A DNA stretch of 56,656 nt from Treponema sp. GTDB lineage: Bacteria; Spirochaetota; Spirochaetia; Treponematales; Treponemataceae. The DNA lies in NCBI GenBank assembly GCA_024402595.1, contig JAKSTL010000007.1, positions 1 through 56,656 of the forward strand, in the 5' to 3' direction. The position numbers and the translations under genes were made by a program. Below the pieces are notes generated by a model. The model was not told the DNA's origin and did no database searches. It saw nothing but the letters and a program-made list of their open reading frames with translations. This document shows positions 27,196-36,659 of this stretch, in pieces (the first letter of the stretch is position 1; each line of letters starts with the position of its first letter).

Positions 27196-27318
27196 GTAGG
27201 TAAGCCCGGAACAACGAGAGTAGTTTTAATATTATTTTTGCGGTTATTTTGATTTTTTAAACTTTGCATTTTGCCCCAAATCTGAAAAAAAGGAATACTC
27301 GCACAGTTTTTTTATATA

Positions 27319-27327
27319 TGGTATAAT
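27319..27327 (+). promoter_or_regulatory. Extended -10 promoter of ispG, 6 nt before the start codon
   Basis: TGG-TATAAT (27319-27327) is a perfect extended -10 element. The ATG of ispG begins 7 nt after its last base, which puts the expected transcription start on the A of the ATG. No -35 box or Shine-Dalgarno sequence is visible, so the transcript is probably leaderless. Confidence 0.65.
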
Positions 27328-27333
27328 TTTTTT

Positions 27334-28437
27334 ATGACAACGAAGGTTTTTTTAGGCGGAAAAGGCATTACAAAACGCATTTCTATTGGTGGTGATTCTC
27401 CTGTTAGTTTACAGACTATGTGGAAAGATTCTATAAACGATCTTTCGGAAAATAATAAAAAACTTGATTCAATTTTAAAACAAATCAACGAAATGCAGCT
27501 TTTGGGCTGTGATATTATTCGTTTTGCGGTTCCTGATATGGAAAGTGCCCGGGGCTTGTGTGAAATTGCAGAAAGGACTTCTATGCCTTTGGTGGCTGAT
27601 ATTCATTTTGATTATAGACTGGCGCTGGAATGTTTGAAAGGAAATGTGGCGGCAATTAGAATAAATCCTGGAAATATTGGAAGCTTTGAAAATACGCAAA
27701 AAGTTGTGGAAGCTTGTAGAGAAAATGGGGTTGCTATTCGTATTGGAATTAACAGCGGAAGTTTGCCGAAAGATTTGCAGGAAAAAATTGCTTTGGGTGA
27801 AATGTCCAGAGCCAAAGGACTTTGTGAAACAGCAGTTAGGGAAGCGGAAGTTTTTGAAAAGCTTAAGTTTAATCAATATGTGGTTAGTATGAAATCTTCG
27901 GATGTACAGGAAACTATTGAATGTAACAGATTTTATGCCCAGCAATTTAATAATCCTTTACACCTTGGAGTTACGGAAGCGGGGCCTTTAATTGGTGGAA
28001 TTGTAAAATCTTCTATTGCTTTTTCTACTTTATTGAATGAAGGCATTGGAGACACTATAAGAGTAAGTTTGTCTTCCAGTCCAGAAAATGAAATAATTGC
28101 GGGAATGAATATTCTTAAAGAATGTGGAAAAAGAAAAGGTGGCATTACTTTGGTAAGCTGTCCTAGATGCGGGCGTTTGGGATTTGATGTTCACGGTTTT
28201 GTGGAAAGATGGCAGAATAAGCTTTTGGCTATATCTAACAGTAGTTTTGCGGATAAGAATGTTACTATTGCAGTAATGGGTTGTGTCGTTAATGGGCCTG
28301 GCGAAGGTAAACATGCAGATTTAGGAATTGCGGGAGCTAAGGATAAAGTTATTATTTTTAAAAAAGGAAAAATAGTTCAAACAATAGACTCAAAAGATGC
28401 CGATAAAGTATTTGAAGAGGAATTGAATACTTTATGA
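27334..28437 (+). CDS. ispG: 4-hydroxy-3-methylbut-2-en-1-yl diphosphate synthase (IspG/GcpE)
   Basis: Iron-sulfur enzyme of the non-mevalonate isoprenoid pathway that converts methylerythritol cyclodiphosphate to HMBPP. The TIM-barrel N-terminal half has PLVADIHFDYRLAL and IRINPGNIG. The [4Fe-4S] ligands are seen in VSCPRCGRLGFD and MGCVVNGPGEG. Length 367 aa is the short bacterial form. The gene starts directly after a -10 box with no ribosome site. It ends with a 4-nt ATGA overlap with the next gene. Confidence 0.96.
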   Translation: MTTKVFLGGKGITKRISIGGDSPVSLQTMWKDSINDLSENNKKLDSILKQINEMQLLGCDIIRFAVPDMESARGLCEIAERTSMPLVADIHFDYRLALECLKGNVAAIRINPGNIGSFENTQKVVEACRENGVAIRIGINSGSLPKDLQEKIALGEMSRAKGLCETAVREAEVFEKLKFNQYVVSMKSSDVQETIECNRFYAQQFNNPLHLGVTEAGPLIGGIVKSSIAFSTLLNEGIGDTIRVSLSSSPENEIIAGMNILKECGKRKGGITLVSCPRCGRLGFDVHGFVERWQNKLLAISNSSFADKNVTIAVMGCVVNGPGEGKHADLGIAGAKDKVIIFKKGKIVQTIDSKDADKVFEEELNTL

Positions 28438-29546
28438 AACGAAGCATTTTTTTCATGGCAATTTTGCTGTTAGCAACGAATAATTTTTTTGCACAAAATA
28501 AAACGAATGTTATTAATTCCAATAGCATTCAGGCTTACAGACAGGCTTTGTTATCTTTTGATGAAAATGATTATGGAAAGGCTTTAAAATATTCGGAAGA
28601 CGCAATTTTTTATAGAAAACAGCAGATTGATTATGAAGCTTCTGTTTTAGAGAACAGCTTGAGTTCAAAAGACGCAAAAAAAGCTGGCGAAAAAATTGAA
28701 AATGTAATTTCTGTGTTGAAAGAAAGAGATGAGCTGGAATGTATTCAAATAATTAACTTTTATGTGAAGAAAAAGGGAAAAGATTATTTTAATGATTCGG
28801 TTTTTGAAATTTTAAATTATATAAAAAATCAGTCAGAGTATCCTGAAGCACAAAAATTGATTGGCGACATTTATAAGCTGGAAGGTGAATACGATTTTGC
28901 AGAATTGTATTACAAAAAGGCTTTGGAAAACGAAGAAGTTTTAGATATTCCTGACGAAAAATATGAAATCTTATATCTTTTGGCAGATATTAGCCGTTTG
29001 AAAGAAGATTATGATAAGATGGAAGTTCGGCTATTAAATGTAATTGGAAACAGACAGTTAAATAATAATAAAGCTTTATGCCGAGCTATGAAAAATACGG
29101 TTTCGGCTAATAATCCTAGTGATGTGAATAAGTTTTTTCAGCTTTTTAGAACTTATGATTATTATTCACTTAGAGCTTATGGCCTTTTGGCTGAATATTA
29201 TTACAATCTGCAAGAATATGATAAGGCTTTTGAATATTCGTCTCTGGCGGTTATAAACGGTTTTTCTAAGATTTGTTCTATTTTGGAAAAACGAAATCTG
29301 GAATATGAGTTTTATGATTTGGAAAAATATTTAAATGAAGTTTTATATTATCCAGATATTGTAAAATGGGGAACTGATAATCAAGTTTGGAAAAATCTTA
29401 ATTATTTTTGTGAGATTTGCCAGAAACTAAAATATGATAAGTTTGCATTGAGCCTTTTAAGAACTTTGGCAAAAGCTTCGCCAGAACAATATTGGCAGCA
29501 GGATGCAGTTATTAAATTAGAAAAAATGAGTAGTTCGGCATTGTAA
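28434..29546 (+). CDS. Exported TPR-repeat protein
   Basis: A 370-aa protein with a signal peptide (about residues 1-21, cut after NFFAQ). At least three tetratricopeptide-like helical pairs can be seen: AQKLIGDIYKLEGEYDFAELYYKKAL, LLADISRLKEDYDKMEVRL and LLAEYYYNLQEYDKAFEYSS. Likely a periplasmic scaffold; the partner is unknown. It overlaps the ispG stop (ATGA), so the two are co-translated, though no functional link is obvious. The last base is 26 nt from a convergent gene and I see no terminator between them. Confidence 0.8.
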   Translation: MKRSIFFMAILLLATNNFFAQNKTNVINSNSIQAYRQALLSFDENDYGKALKYSEDAIFYRKQQIDYEASVLENSLSSKDAKKAGEKIENVISVLKERDELECIQIINFYVKKKGKDYFNDSVFEILNYIKNQSEYPEAQKLIGDIYKLEGEYDFAELYYKKALENEEVLDIPDEKYEILYLLADISRLKEDYDKMEVRLLNVIGNRQLNNNKALCRAMKNTVSANNPSDVNKFFQLFRTYDYYSLRAYGLLAEYYYNLQEYDKAFEYSSLAVINGFSKICSILEKRNLEYEFYDLEKYLNEVLYYPDIVKWGTDNQVWKNLNYFCEICQKLKYDKFALSLLRTLAKASPEQYWQQDAVIKLEKMSSSAL

Positions 29547-29572
29547 GTCAGAAAAAAACTATCTGTATTATT

Positions 29573-31219
29573 TTAATAATGCAGACCTAAGCCAAAAGAA
29601 ATCTCAAATTTTGAAACATTCTCGCGCCAATCCGTATTCAATTTGTCTGCAAAGAAAGCTCGTCCTATATCGTAGCCAACACTTGCACGAACTGTGTAAC
29701 TTGACCATTTTTGGGGGAATACAAGAACTTCAAGTCCTGCGGAATAAAATCCATCCTTTGGATCTAATTTTTTTTCTGTTGCTTTGTTGTAGAGTAATGC
29801 AAAGTCAAAGAATGGACTGAACTGTAAGTCAAAATTGAAGTAGCGAAGGTATTTAGAAGAAAAATCTGTAGAAAAAATGTGAATTGGAACATCAAGATTT
29901 ACACAAACTGCAGAAACTGTTTTTAATGCTTCGGAACTAGTTCGTGCTCCGTTGATTATGTATTTTTGATTGTCTCGGATTCCTCGTAGATTGGAACCAA
30001 TGGAGTTTCCTTCTGAGAAAATATATTCGTTATGACGATCTGTAAAATAATTAAAGGCATAAAGTTGTGAACATAGTCCAAAACGGCTGAACCAATTGCC
30101 ATCGTAAATATTTATAGCTTTGAAGGCTTTTCCTGTAAATGAAATGTATGGGTACCAAAGTTTTCTGTCAAAATTGTATTCGTAGCAGTTACTAATGGTT
30201 CCGCTTAATCCTGTGCGCAAATTATTGGACCAGTTTATTCTTGAAGTTGAAATTGTCTGTCCTGGTACAATATATGGTCCTGAAAGTGAATAATTGTAAT
30301 GCAAGTTTGAAATACCAGTTTTATCCCAGTTGTAAACAAAATCAATATAAGGTGTGTAAGTAATTTTACCCCAGTTTGGAATATAAAAAATCTTTACAGG
30401 AATTGAAAAACGGGCATTTTCTTGAAAATAAATATTATCGCCGTAATATTCATAGTCATAATCATTGATTACAGACTGATAAAACTCTAAAGAATAAGAA
30501 ACCCATTCTCTTGAAAGCAGAAATTTTAAACCGGTTTTTGCATTCCATTCAGGTAAATCTTCTCCAAAAGTATAGGAAATAGCGTAATCATTTACCCAGA
30601 TTGTATTAAAAATGCCTGCCTTGAAAGGATAATCGTACTCAAAATTAGCCCCAATGATATAATTCATTTTTGCGTTTTCTTTAGGTTGTTCCAGCTGCAA
30701 ATCAAAGTCGGCAGTCATTGGATTTAATGAGCCAAGAAAATTGGTATCCTTTGCCTTTAATTTGAATACAGTTCCTGAATTTGAATTATATGTGCCGTAT
30801 GGTACTGCAAGAAGAGGAATGGAATCGGTTAATGTGGCTTTAATCTGAACTTCAAAATAGGAAGCATCTGGATTACCGCTTGAATTATTATTTGAGTTTT
30901 CTGAAGACAAAAGTTTTTTTTCCTCGGAAATTGTATAATCGATTTGTATTGAATCAAAAGCTCTAAGATTTGAAAGTCGCTGTTTGTAATCATTTATATA
31001 TTTTTTAAGATCTTCTTCGGATTTGAAAATTGTATTTTTATCTAAGGATACATTTTGTTCCAGGGCATAAACTTTTGTAGTGGTCAAAAAAGACCAGGAA
31101 CTTGGATTGATGTTATATTCAATGTTAGTAATTTTATAGTTGTTTTCTGTATTTTCATTTGCAAAAGCAAAAAGTCCAAAAATAGAGAAGCAGAGAATTC
31201 CAAGTAAAAGTTTTTTCAT
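29573..31219 (-). CDS. Outer-membrane beta-barrel protein, Omp85/surface-antigen-like
   Basis: Signal peptide (MKKLLLGILCFSIFGLFAFA) followed by one POTRA-like alpha/beta domain (about residues 28-135, with a repeated strand-helix pattern). A long stretch of alternating polar/hydrophobic strands ends in an aromatic C-terminal residue (SFGLGLHY). The segment GSNLRGIRDNQ resembles the conserved L6 loop of Omp85 proteins. I start at ATG 31219, 2 nt after the stop of the WbaP-like gene; an upstream frame extension lies inside that gene. Co-expression with a sugar transferase suggests surface-polymer export or assembly. The Omp85 assignment is moderate, the barrel assignment strong. Confidence 0.72.
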   Translation of the reverse strand: MKKLLLGILCFSIFGLFAFANENTENNYKITNIEYNINPSSWSFLTTTKVYALEQNVSLDKNTIFKSEEDLKKYINDYKQRLSNLRAFDSIQIDYTISEEKKLLSSENSNNNSSGNPDASYFEVQIKATLTDSIPLLAVPYGTYNSNSGTVFKLKAKDTNFLGSLNPMTADFDLQLEQPKENAKMNYIIGANFEYDYPFKAGIFNTIWVNDYAISYTFGEDLPEWNAKTGLKFLLSREWVSYSLEFYQSVINDYDYEYYGDNIYFQENARFSIPVKIFYIPNWGKITYTPYIDFVYNWDKTGISNLHYNYSLSGPYIVPGQTISTSRINWSNNLRTGLSGTISNCYEYNFDRKLWYPYISFTGKAFKAINIYDGNWFSRFGLCSQLYAFNYFTDRHNEYIFSEGNSIGSNLRGIRDNQKYIINGARTSSEALKTVSAVCVNLDVPIHIFSTDFSSKYLRYFNFDLQFSPFFDFALLYNKATEKKLDPKDGFYSAGLEVLVFPQKWSSYTVRASVGYDIGRAFFADKLNTDWRENVSKFEISFGLGLHY

Positions 31220-31221
31220 AT

Positions 31222-32721
31222 TTAGTAAGCACCTTTTCCTTTTATAACAACCCAGACTGATTTTATAAGAATCCACAAATCAAGCCAGATTGACCAGTTT
31301 TGAATGTAATATGTGTCAAAATAGATTCTTTCGTCATAAGAAGTTTCTGAACGGCCGGAAATCTGCCACATGCCGGTTAAGCCTGGTAAAACAGATAGAA
31401 CATAATCTTGGTGCTCGCCATATTTTTCCATTTCTTCGGCGGTTACAGGGCGAGGGCCAACAAAACTCATATCACCAATTAAAATATTAAACAGCTGTGG
31501 TAATTCATCCATGCTGGTTTTTCTAAGAAATTTGCCGAATTTGGTAACTCGTGGGTCATCTACAAATTTTCGTTCTCTTTCCCATTCTTCTCTGCGGACA
31601 GGATCATTTTCTAGAATTTCTTTGAGCATTTCCTGAGAATTTATGTTCATAGAACGGAATTTCCAGCATTTGAAGGATTTTCCTTTTTTACCAACTCTTA
31701 CATGGCCATAAAAAATTGGTCCTTTTGATGTACATTTTGTAAGAAGCATAAGAATAAGGAAAATTGGAATTACTAATGGTGAAGAAGCTATAATTATTAA
31801 AATGTCCAAAAGTCGTTTAAGGAAAATGTTGAATTTGAATGTAAGATTGTGAGTTGAAGCGAATCCAATAATTCCGCCAATGTCTTTTAACTGCTGTGTA
31901 CTTGTAAAGGAAGTTTGTTCTGATGAAACAGAAATAGTGTAGCGGTAAAGGTTCATGATAGGCTTTGTGTTTCCTTTATAATCATACATTATAGCAGATT
32001 TAATATTGTGCTTGTGAATGCAATTGATAATTTCTGAGTTTTTATCGGAGATTACAGGAATCCCTTTATATTCCTTTTGATCTGTATAATCGGAAAGCAA
32101 AATTGCACAAGGTTTATAGCCTAAATATTTTCGTGATATAAGTTTTTCTGTAATAAGAGTAAAATCGTCAGTGTTTGAATAAATTACGCATGGAACTCCC
32201 CACCAGCTTTTTTTACAGAAAACATATTTAAAAAATTCTCGTGAAGCTGGTAAAAGAATTACCGAAGACAAAAAAGCAATTATAAATGCAATACAAAGCT
32301 GAAAATTCTGGCTTCCTTGAGTAATCAATTTTGTTAATGGAACAGCTTTAATGTCAGAAATAATAACGCTTAAAACAATTGCAGTAAAAGAAAGAAAAGT
32401 TGCAAAGGTATAATTTCTTACTTCTGTGGTAGCTGGAATCATAATTCCTGGGTATAATCCAAAAATTCCAAAAAATAAAAATATAATAGGAAAGAAAACT
32501 GTATAGTTTACGAAAGATTTAAAGTTAATGTTATGAATGGCGAATAAATTTACTATAAAAAAGCCTATGGCAATACAAACAAGCAGAGCAAAAAAATCAA
32601 CTATAAACAGACTGAAACCTGAGACAAAGGAACTGGTCCGTGGAAAATTGGTCTTTAAGTACGAGTTAAATTCATTAGATTCCATTCTTATATTATATTC
32701 CTTTAACATAAATATTTCCAT
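31222..32721 (-). CDS. Undecaprenyl-phosphate sugar-1-phosphate transferase (WbaP-like)
   Basis: Starts polysaccharide repeat synthesis by moving a sugar phosphate from a nucleotide sugar to the lipid carrier. Architecture is WbaP-type: four or five N-terminal membrane helices (to about residue 165), a Rossmann-like middle domain (about 170-275), then a membrane helix and the C-terminal catalytic domain. That domain contains KCWKFRSM, DELPQLFNILIGDMSFVGPRP and LPGLTGMWQISGRS. Start choice is uncertain: ATG at 32721, 32709 and 32685 are all in frame and none has a strong ribosome site. The sugar cannot be named. Confidence 0.9.
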   Translation of the reverse strand: MEIFMLKEYNIRMESNEFNSYLKTNFPRTSSFVSGFSLFIVDFFALLVCIAIGFFIVNLFAIHNINFKSFVNYTVFFPIIFLFFGIFGLYPGIMIPATTEVRNYTFATFLSFTAIVLSVIISDIKAVPLTKLITQGSQNFQLCIAFIIAFLSSVILLPASREFFKYVFCKKSWWGVPCVIYSNTDDFTLITEKLISRKYLGYKPCAILLSDYTDQKEYKGIPVISDKNSEIINCIHKHNIKSAIMYDYKGNTKPIMNLYRYTISVSSEQTSFTSTQQLKDIGGIIGFASTHNLTFKFNIFLKRLLDILIIIASSPLVIPIFLILMLLTKCTSKGPIFYGHVRVGKKGKSFKCWKFRSMNINSQEMLKEILENDPVRREEWERERKFVDDPRVTKFGKFLRKTSMDELPQLFNILIGDMSFVGPRPVTAEEMEKYGEHQDYVLSVLPGLTGMWQISGRSETSYDERIYFDTYYIQNWSIWLDLWILIKSVWVVIKGKGAY

Positions 32722-32758
32722 AATACAGAAAAGATTTTGTGAATTCTTTTAAGATTTA

Positions 32759-32787
32759 TTAACATTTTGTTTTATTTTAATTATAAT
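32759..32787 (+). promoter_or_regulatory. Near-consensus promoter, 7 nt before a start codon
   Basis: TTAACA (32759-32764), 17-nt spacer, TATAAT (32782-32787). Only TTTAGTT separates the -10 box from the ATG at 32795, and no Shine-Dalgarno sequence is present, so the mRNA is probably leaderless. Confidence 0.72.
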
Positions 32788-32794
32788 TTTAGTT

Positions 32795-34657
32795 ATGAAA
32801 AAGAGACTTTTTGCACTTTTTATTTGTTTTTTCTCTCTACAGATCTTTGCACAATCAATAAATGATTCACAAATTATAGAAGAAAGTTCACCAGTTTACG
32901 ACTTATTTTCCCAACTTGAATATACTACTAAAACTTTTTCTTTTACTGCCGCTAAACCTCTATCTGTTCGAGAATTGAAATTTTATTTGAATCAGTATGA
33001 GTATGATGACTTATCTGAAGAAAGTAAAATTATTTATGAAAAAATTAGTGATTTAATAGTAGAAAAGGAAAACCTTATACCAACAGTTCTTTCTACAATA
33101 AATAAACTAAAGGGTAATCCAGATTTTCAAGAAAAAGAGCCGAAAAACGCTGTTGAAAATGAAAATATTGCAGATACTTCTTCTGACAACGATTTAACTG
33201 CCAATTTTCATGTTACTTTTACACCAGAAGTTTACTATAAAACTAATGATAAGATAGATTATTCCTTTAATTATTATTTGAAAAATCCAATTATTACAGG
33301 GCTTATAAATGTAGGTTTTGGTGATTTGTTTGCTTTGGGAACAGAAATGTTTTTAAGTAAAAACTGGATTTCCATTCATCAGCCAGAAAAAGCCGATATG
33401 AAGGATAATTATTGTAATATTCCTCTTAATTTTCAAAAAATTACCAGTGTAAAAGCGGTGGAATTTAATTTTCCCAAATTTGCTTATGGTTCTTTTGGAA
33501 AAGATTATGAAAAATGGGGTTATAACTTCCAGATTGGAAAACAGGGAAAGACAATTGGTAATACCATAAGTGGAAGCATCATTTATAATTCAACTTTTGA
33601 AACAGATTGCTTTACAGAGTTTGACATTTATTCCAAGGCTTTTCGATACAGTCTTGATGTAATACAGATAAGTTCTAACCGAATGGATGGTTTTCAAGGA
33701 ACTGCCACTGAACGATATATGTATCTTCATCATATGGATTTCCGCCCTTTTAAAAACTTCACTTTTTCCTACATCGAAGGTTCAATGACCGTAAATCCTT
33801 TTTCCTTGCGCTATTTGAATCCTTTTACAATTATGCATCAATTTGGTGGCTGGGAAAACTATAGAACTGATGAAAATAAAAGCATCTATAAAGAAACCAA
33901 TTTCAGTGCATATTTAGGATTGATTCTTGATTACATACCAATTAGAAATCTTAGATTATATGTTATGTATGCAATGAACGAATGGCAGCAGCCTTGGGAG
34001 CGTTCAGATTCCTGGGGAAAATATTATCCGGATTCTTATGGTTATCAGTTTGGAACAGAATATTTGCATTATTTTAATAATTCTTCAAACTTAAAACTTG
34101 GATTAGAAGGTGTTTATTCCCTTCCATATCTTTATATAAAACAAACGCCAAGTTCATCTCTTTACCGTTTTAGAACTGATATGCAGACAAAAGAAAATGT
34201 TTACAGCTGGATAGGAAGTCCTTTTGGTCCTGATTGTATTGCGGGGATTTTCAGGGCAGTTTATTCCTGGGATAACAAGCTTACTTTTGAGTTTAATTAC
34301 ACTCTTGCAGCAAAAGGTGAAATTGATTTCAATATTTTTAATAACTATGTCGAAAAAAATGGCACCAAGTATTATAATTATTATCCGTCAGTCATTTATA
34401 AATTAAAAAAAGATAAGCTGAAGGATGAAATCACTGTTTCTGATGAAGAACTTTTTGATATGGCTATGTCAAAAAAGCCTTCTGGAGTTCCAGTTTATTC
34501 CAACAGTATAAAATTAAGGGCTGATTATAATTTTACAAAACAGATTTGCGTTACTGGACAAACGGTTTTTGTTTATGAAATCAATTCAAATCATTTGTTG
34601 GATAATAAGCAGTTTGGAACCGAGTTTGGACTTTCTTTTAGTTATAAAATATATTAA
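32795..34657 (+). CDS. Outer-membrane protein, Wzi/capsule-assembly-like
   Basis: A 620-aa protein with a signal peptide (cut after QIFAQ). A small helical domain (about 25-105) has the pattern PVYDLFSQLEY then AAKPLSVRELKFYL, which I associate with Wzi-type capsule proteins. A beta-barrel follows with an aromatic end (SFSYKIY). The run LRYLNPFTIMHQFGGWENY fits the barrel core of that family. Likely role: holding or guiding a surface polysaccharide at the outer membrane. Transcribed from its own promoter, divergent from the WbaP-like gene. Confidence 0.75.
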   Translation: MKKRLFALFICFFSLQIFAQSINDSQIIEESSPVYDLFSQLEYTTKTFSFTAAKPLSVRELKFYLNQYEYDDLSEESKIIYEKISDLIVEKENLIPTVLSTINKLKGNPDFQEKEPKNAVENENIADTSSDNDLTANFHVTFTPEVYYKTNDKIDYSFNYYLKNPIITGLINVGFGDLFALGTEMFLSKNWISIHQPEKADMKDNYCNIPLNFQKITSVKAVEFNFPKFAYGSFGKDYEKWGYNFQIGKQGKTIGNTISGSIIYNSTFETDCFTEFDIYSKAFRYSLDVIQISSNRMDGFQGTATERYMYLHHMDFRPFKNFTFSYIEGSMTVNPFSLRYLNPFTIMHQFGGWENYRTDENKSIYKETNFSAYLGLILDYIPIRNLRLYVMYAMNEWQQPWERSDSWGKYYPDSYGYQFGTEYLHYFNNSSNLKLGLEGVYSLPYLYIKQTPSSSLYRFRTDMQTKENVYSWIGSPFGPDCIAGIFRAVYSWDNKLTFEFNYTLAAKGEIDFNIFNNYVEKNGTKYYNYYPSVIYKLKKDKLKDEITVSDEELFDMAMSKKPSGVPVYSNSIKLRADYNFTKQICVTGQTVFVYEINSNHLLDNKQFGTEFGLSFSYKIY

Positions 34658-34682
34658 TTTTTGATTATCAAAGGGGATTATT

Positions 34683-36659
34683 ATGCGAAAACTTTTAAAA
34701 AAACTTGTATTTTTAATGTTCATTGCCGCTTTTTTTAGTTTTTCTTTAACAGCACAGGCAAATGACACTATTGATATTACAGATGAAGTTTATCAATTTC
34801 TTGAAATGGCTCAGTTAAAAAATTATTGTGAAAGACTTCCAAATACAAAACCATATTCAAAAAACTACATCATTACGATTTTGAATGAAATACAGGAAAA
34901 CATAGAAAATCTGGAAGATAGTAAAATTAAAAATCACGAGTTAGAAGTGGTTAAGTTCTATCTTTCCCGCTATGAAAATAAACTGGGGCAGAATTGGAAC
35001 CGACTGGCATATCGTTTTGAAGAAACTAAAGATAATTTAAAAGTTACTATGGAAGTTAATAACACCGACGAATTGCTTGTTTCTTCTGGTGTTTATAGCG
35101 ATTCTTCATTAAACTCTACCGGATATGAAATCTTCCACAATCTTAATTTTGTTGGTGATATTGGCGAAAAATTATCCTATAGAATCACTGGCTTTGTGGG
35201 ATTGACAAAAATGGATTTACAGCAGGTGGGTTCTGATTATTTTATTGGCCTTTGGTGGTATGATGATGAAGAATGGTTTAATCATAAAGAAAAAAAGGAT
35301 GAAATATTCGATGCATTAGCTGCGGCTCAGGCTGATAAAAAAAGAGCTAGAACAATCAACACTTATAGAAATAACAGCGTTCTTCCATACGGTTACAAAA
35401 AAAAGTGGGATGGTTCCATTTATTATCTGTCAAATCTAACTTCCAGCGGACTTGAAGGATGGCCTTTTGTACCAGCTATTGGATTGGGAATGTATGGAGA
35501 ACTTAGAAGTAATCTTTTTAATGACCGTTTTACTATTGGACTTTCAAGAGTAAACAGAGAATGGGCAGGAATGGATTATAATTCCAGCTTGGTTTATAAC
35601 ATAAGTGCTTCACCATTTTTTGCCTTTGATGCAGGTTTTAAACTTTTTGACTGGCTTTCATTTTCTACTTTAACTGGATTTCTGGAGTTTCCAAATGCCG
35701 CTTATATAGATTCCAATGCCTGGTATATTCGTGGTGAAAAATACAAAGTTGTAGATTCTTATTTCTTCCAGAATGCTTATTCGATTGGTGTATTCAATTT
35801 GGATTTGAAATATGTTCATGCAGATTTTGGTAGCACTTGTGTTTGGCCAAAGAGATTTGAACTTGGATATGTTTTCCCATTGATTGATAGAGTTGTTTAT
35901 CAGAATAGTGTTGGTGATTTTGATAATTTAAGTCTTTTTGGAGATCTTAAAGGCTATCTTCCTGGTATTGGTTCTGCATGGCTTTCTGTTTATATTGATG
36001 AAATCAATTCGGTTACTCCAAAGCCTTTTACAATGACTCGTTGTATGTTTGCATATCAGGGGGGAACAAAAGTTAATATTCCATTCCTTCCATTTACAAC
36101 CTTGTCCTTTAGATATACAAAAGTTGAACCTTATTGTTATACACATCAAGCTCTTAGAAAGCAGCCTTGGTATGATGATTATGTAAGTGAATCTTATACA
36201 AACAATGGACATTCAATTGGTTATTATCTGGAACCAAACTCCGATGAGTTCTTTATTAGAATAGAATCTCGGCCAATGACTTCTGCTGTATTTGCCTTGC
36301 AGTATCAGATGGTTAGACATGGTGCTGATTACGGTTCAGGGCAAGTTCCAGGAAGTAGTGTATGGTCAGAACTTCCTACAGGTGATAGAAATGTTTATTT
36401 GAAATATTTTCTTCATGATGGTGCTTATGAATGGTCTCATATTGTAAACTTTGAAACAAAATATGATTTTAATCAGCTAAAACTCCCATTCCAGGTTTCT
36501 TGTAATGTTGGATTTTTGTATGATTCATTTACAAGAAGTGAAGGCGGAGCAAACAAATCAACACCATATCATAAAATAAATACAGATGAATACCCAATTA
36601 AAAAGGGACTTGTATTTGGATTAGGTGTTAAGATGTTTGCCTTTGATTTGTGCCAGTAA
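34683..36659 (+). CDS. Outer-membrane protein, Wzi/capsule-assembly-like (second copy)
   Basis: A 658-aa paralogue-like protein, 25 nt after the first Wzi-like gene, with AAGGGGA as ribosome site. Signal peptide to about residue 26 (LTAQA). The N-terminal helical domain has the same pattern (EVYQFLEMAQL, then NTKPYSKNYIITIL). The rest is beta-rich with long Tyr/Trp-rich loops, for example NNGHSIGYYLEPNSDEF. The C-terminus ends in FDLCQ rather than an aromatic residue, unlike a standard barrel. Its stop codon directly abuts the stop of the convergent MBL-fold gene (0 nt between). Confidence 0.75.
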   Translation: MRKLLKKLVFLMFIAAFFSFSLTAQANDTIDITDEVYQFLEMAQLKNYCERLPNTKPYSKNYIITILNEIQENIENLEDSKIKNHELEVVKFYLSRYENKLGQNWNRLAYRFEETKDNLKVTMEVNNTDELLVSSGVYSDSSLNSTGYEIFHNLNFVGDIGEKLSYRITGFVGLTKMDLQQVGSDYFIGLWWYDDEEWFNHKEKKDEIFDALAAAQADKKRARTINTYRNNSVLPYGYKKKWDGSIYYLSNLTSSGLEGWPFVPAIGLGMYGELRSNLFNDRFTIGLSRVNREWAGMDYNSSLVYNISASPFFAFDAGFKLFDWLSFSTLTGFLEFPNAAYIDSNAWYIRGEKYKVVDSYFFQNAYSIGVFNLDLKYVHADFGSTCVWPKRFELGYVFPLIDRVVYQNSVGDFDNLSLFGDLKGYLPGIGSAWLSVYIDEINSVTPKPFTMTRCMFAYQGGTKVNIPFLPFTTLSFRYTKVEPYCYTHQALRKQPWYDDYVSESYTNNGHSIGYYLEPNSDEFFIRIESRPMTSAVFALQYQMVRHGADYGSGQVPGSSVWSELPTGDRNVYLKYFLHDGAYEWSHIVNFETKYDFNQLKLPFQVSCNVGFLYDSFTRSEGGANKSTPYHKINTDEYPIKKGLVFGLGVKMFAFDLCQ

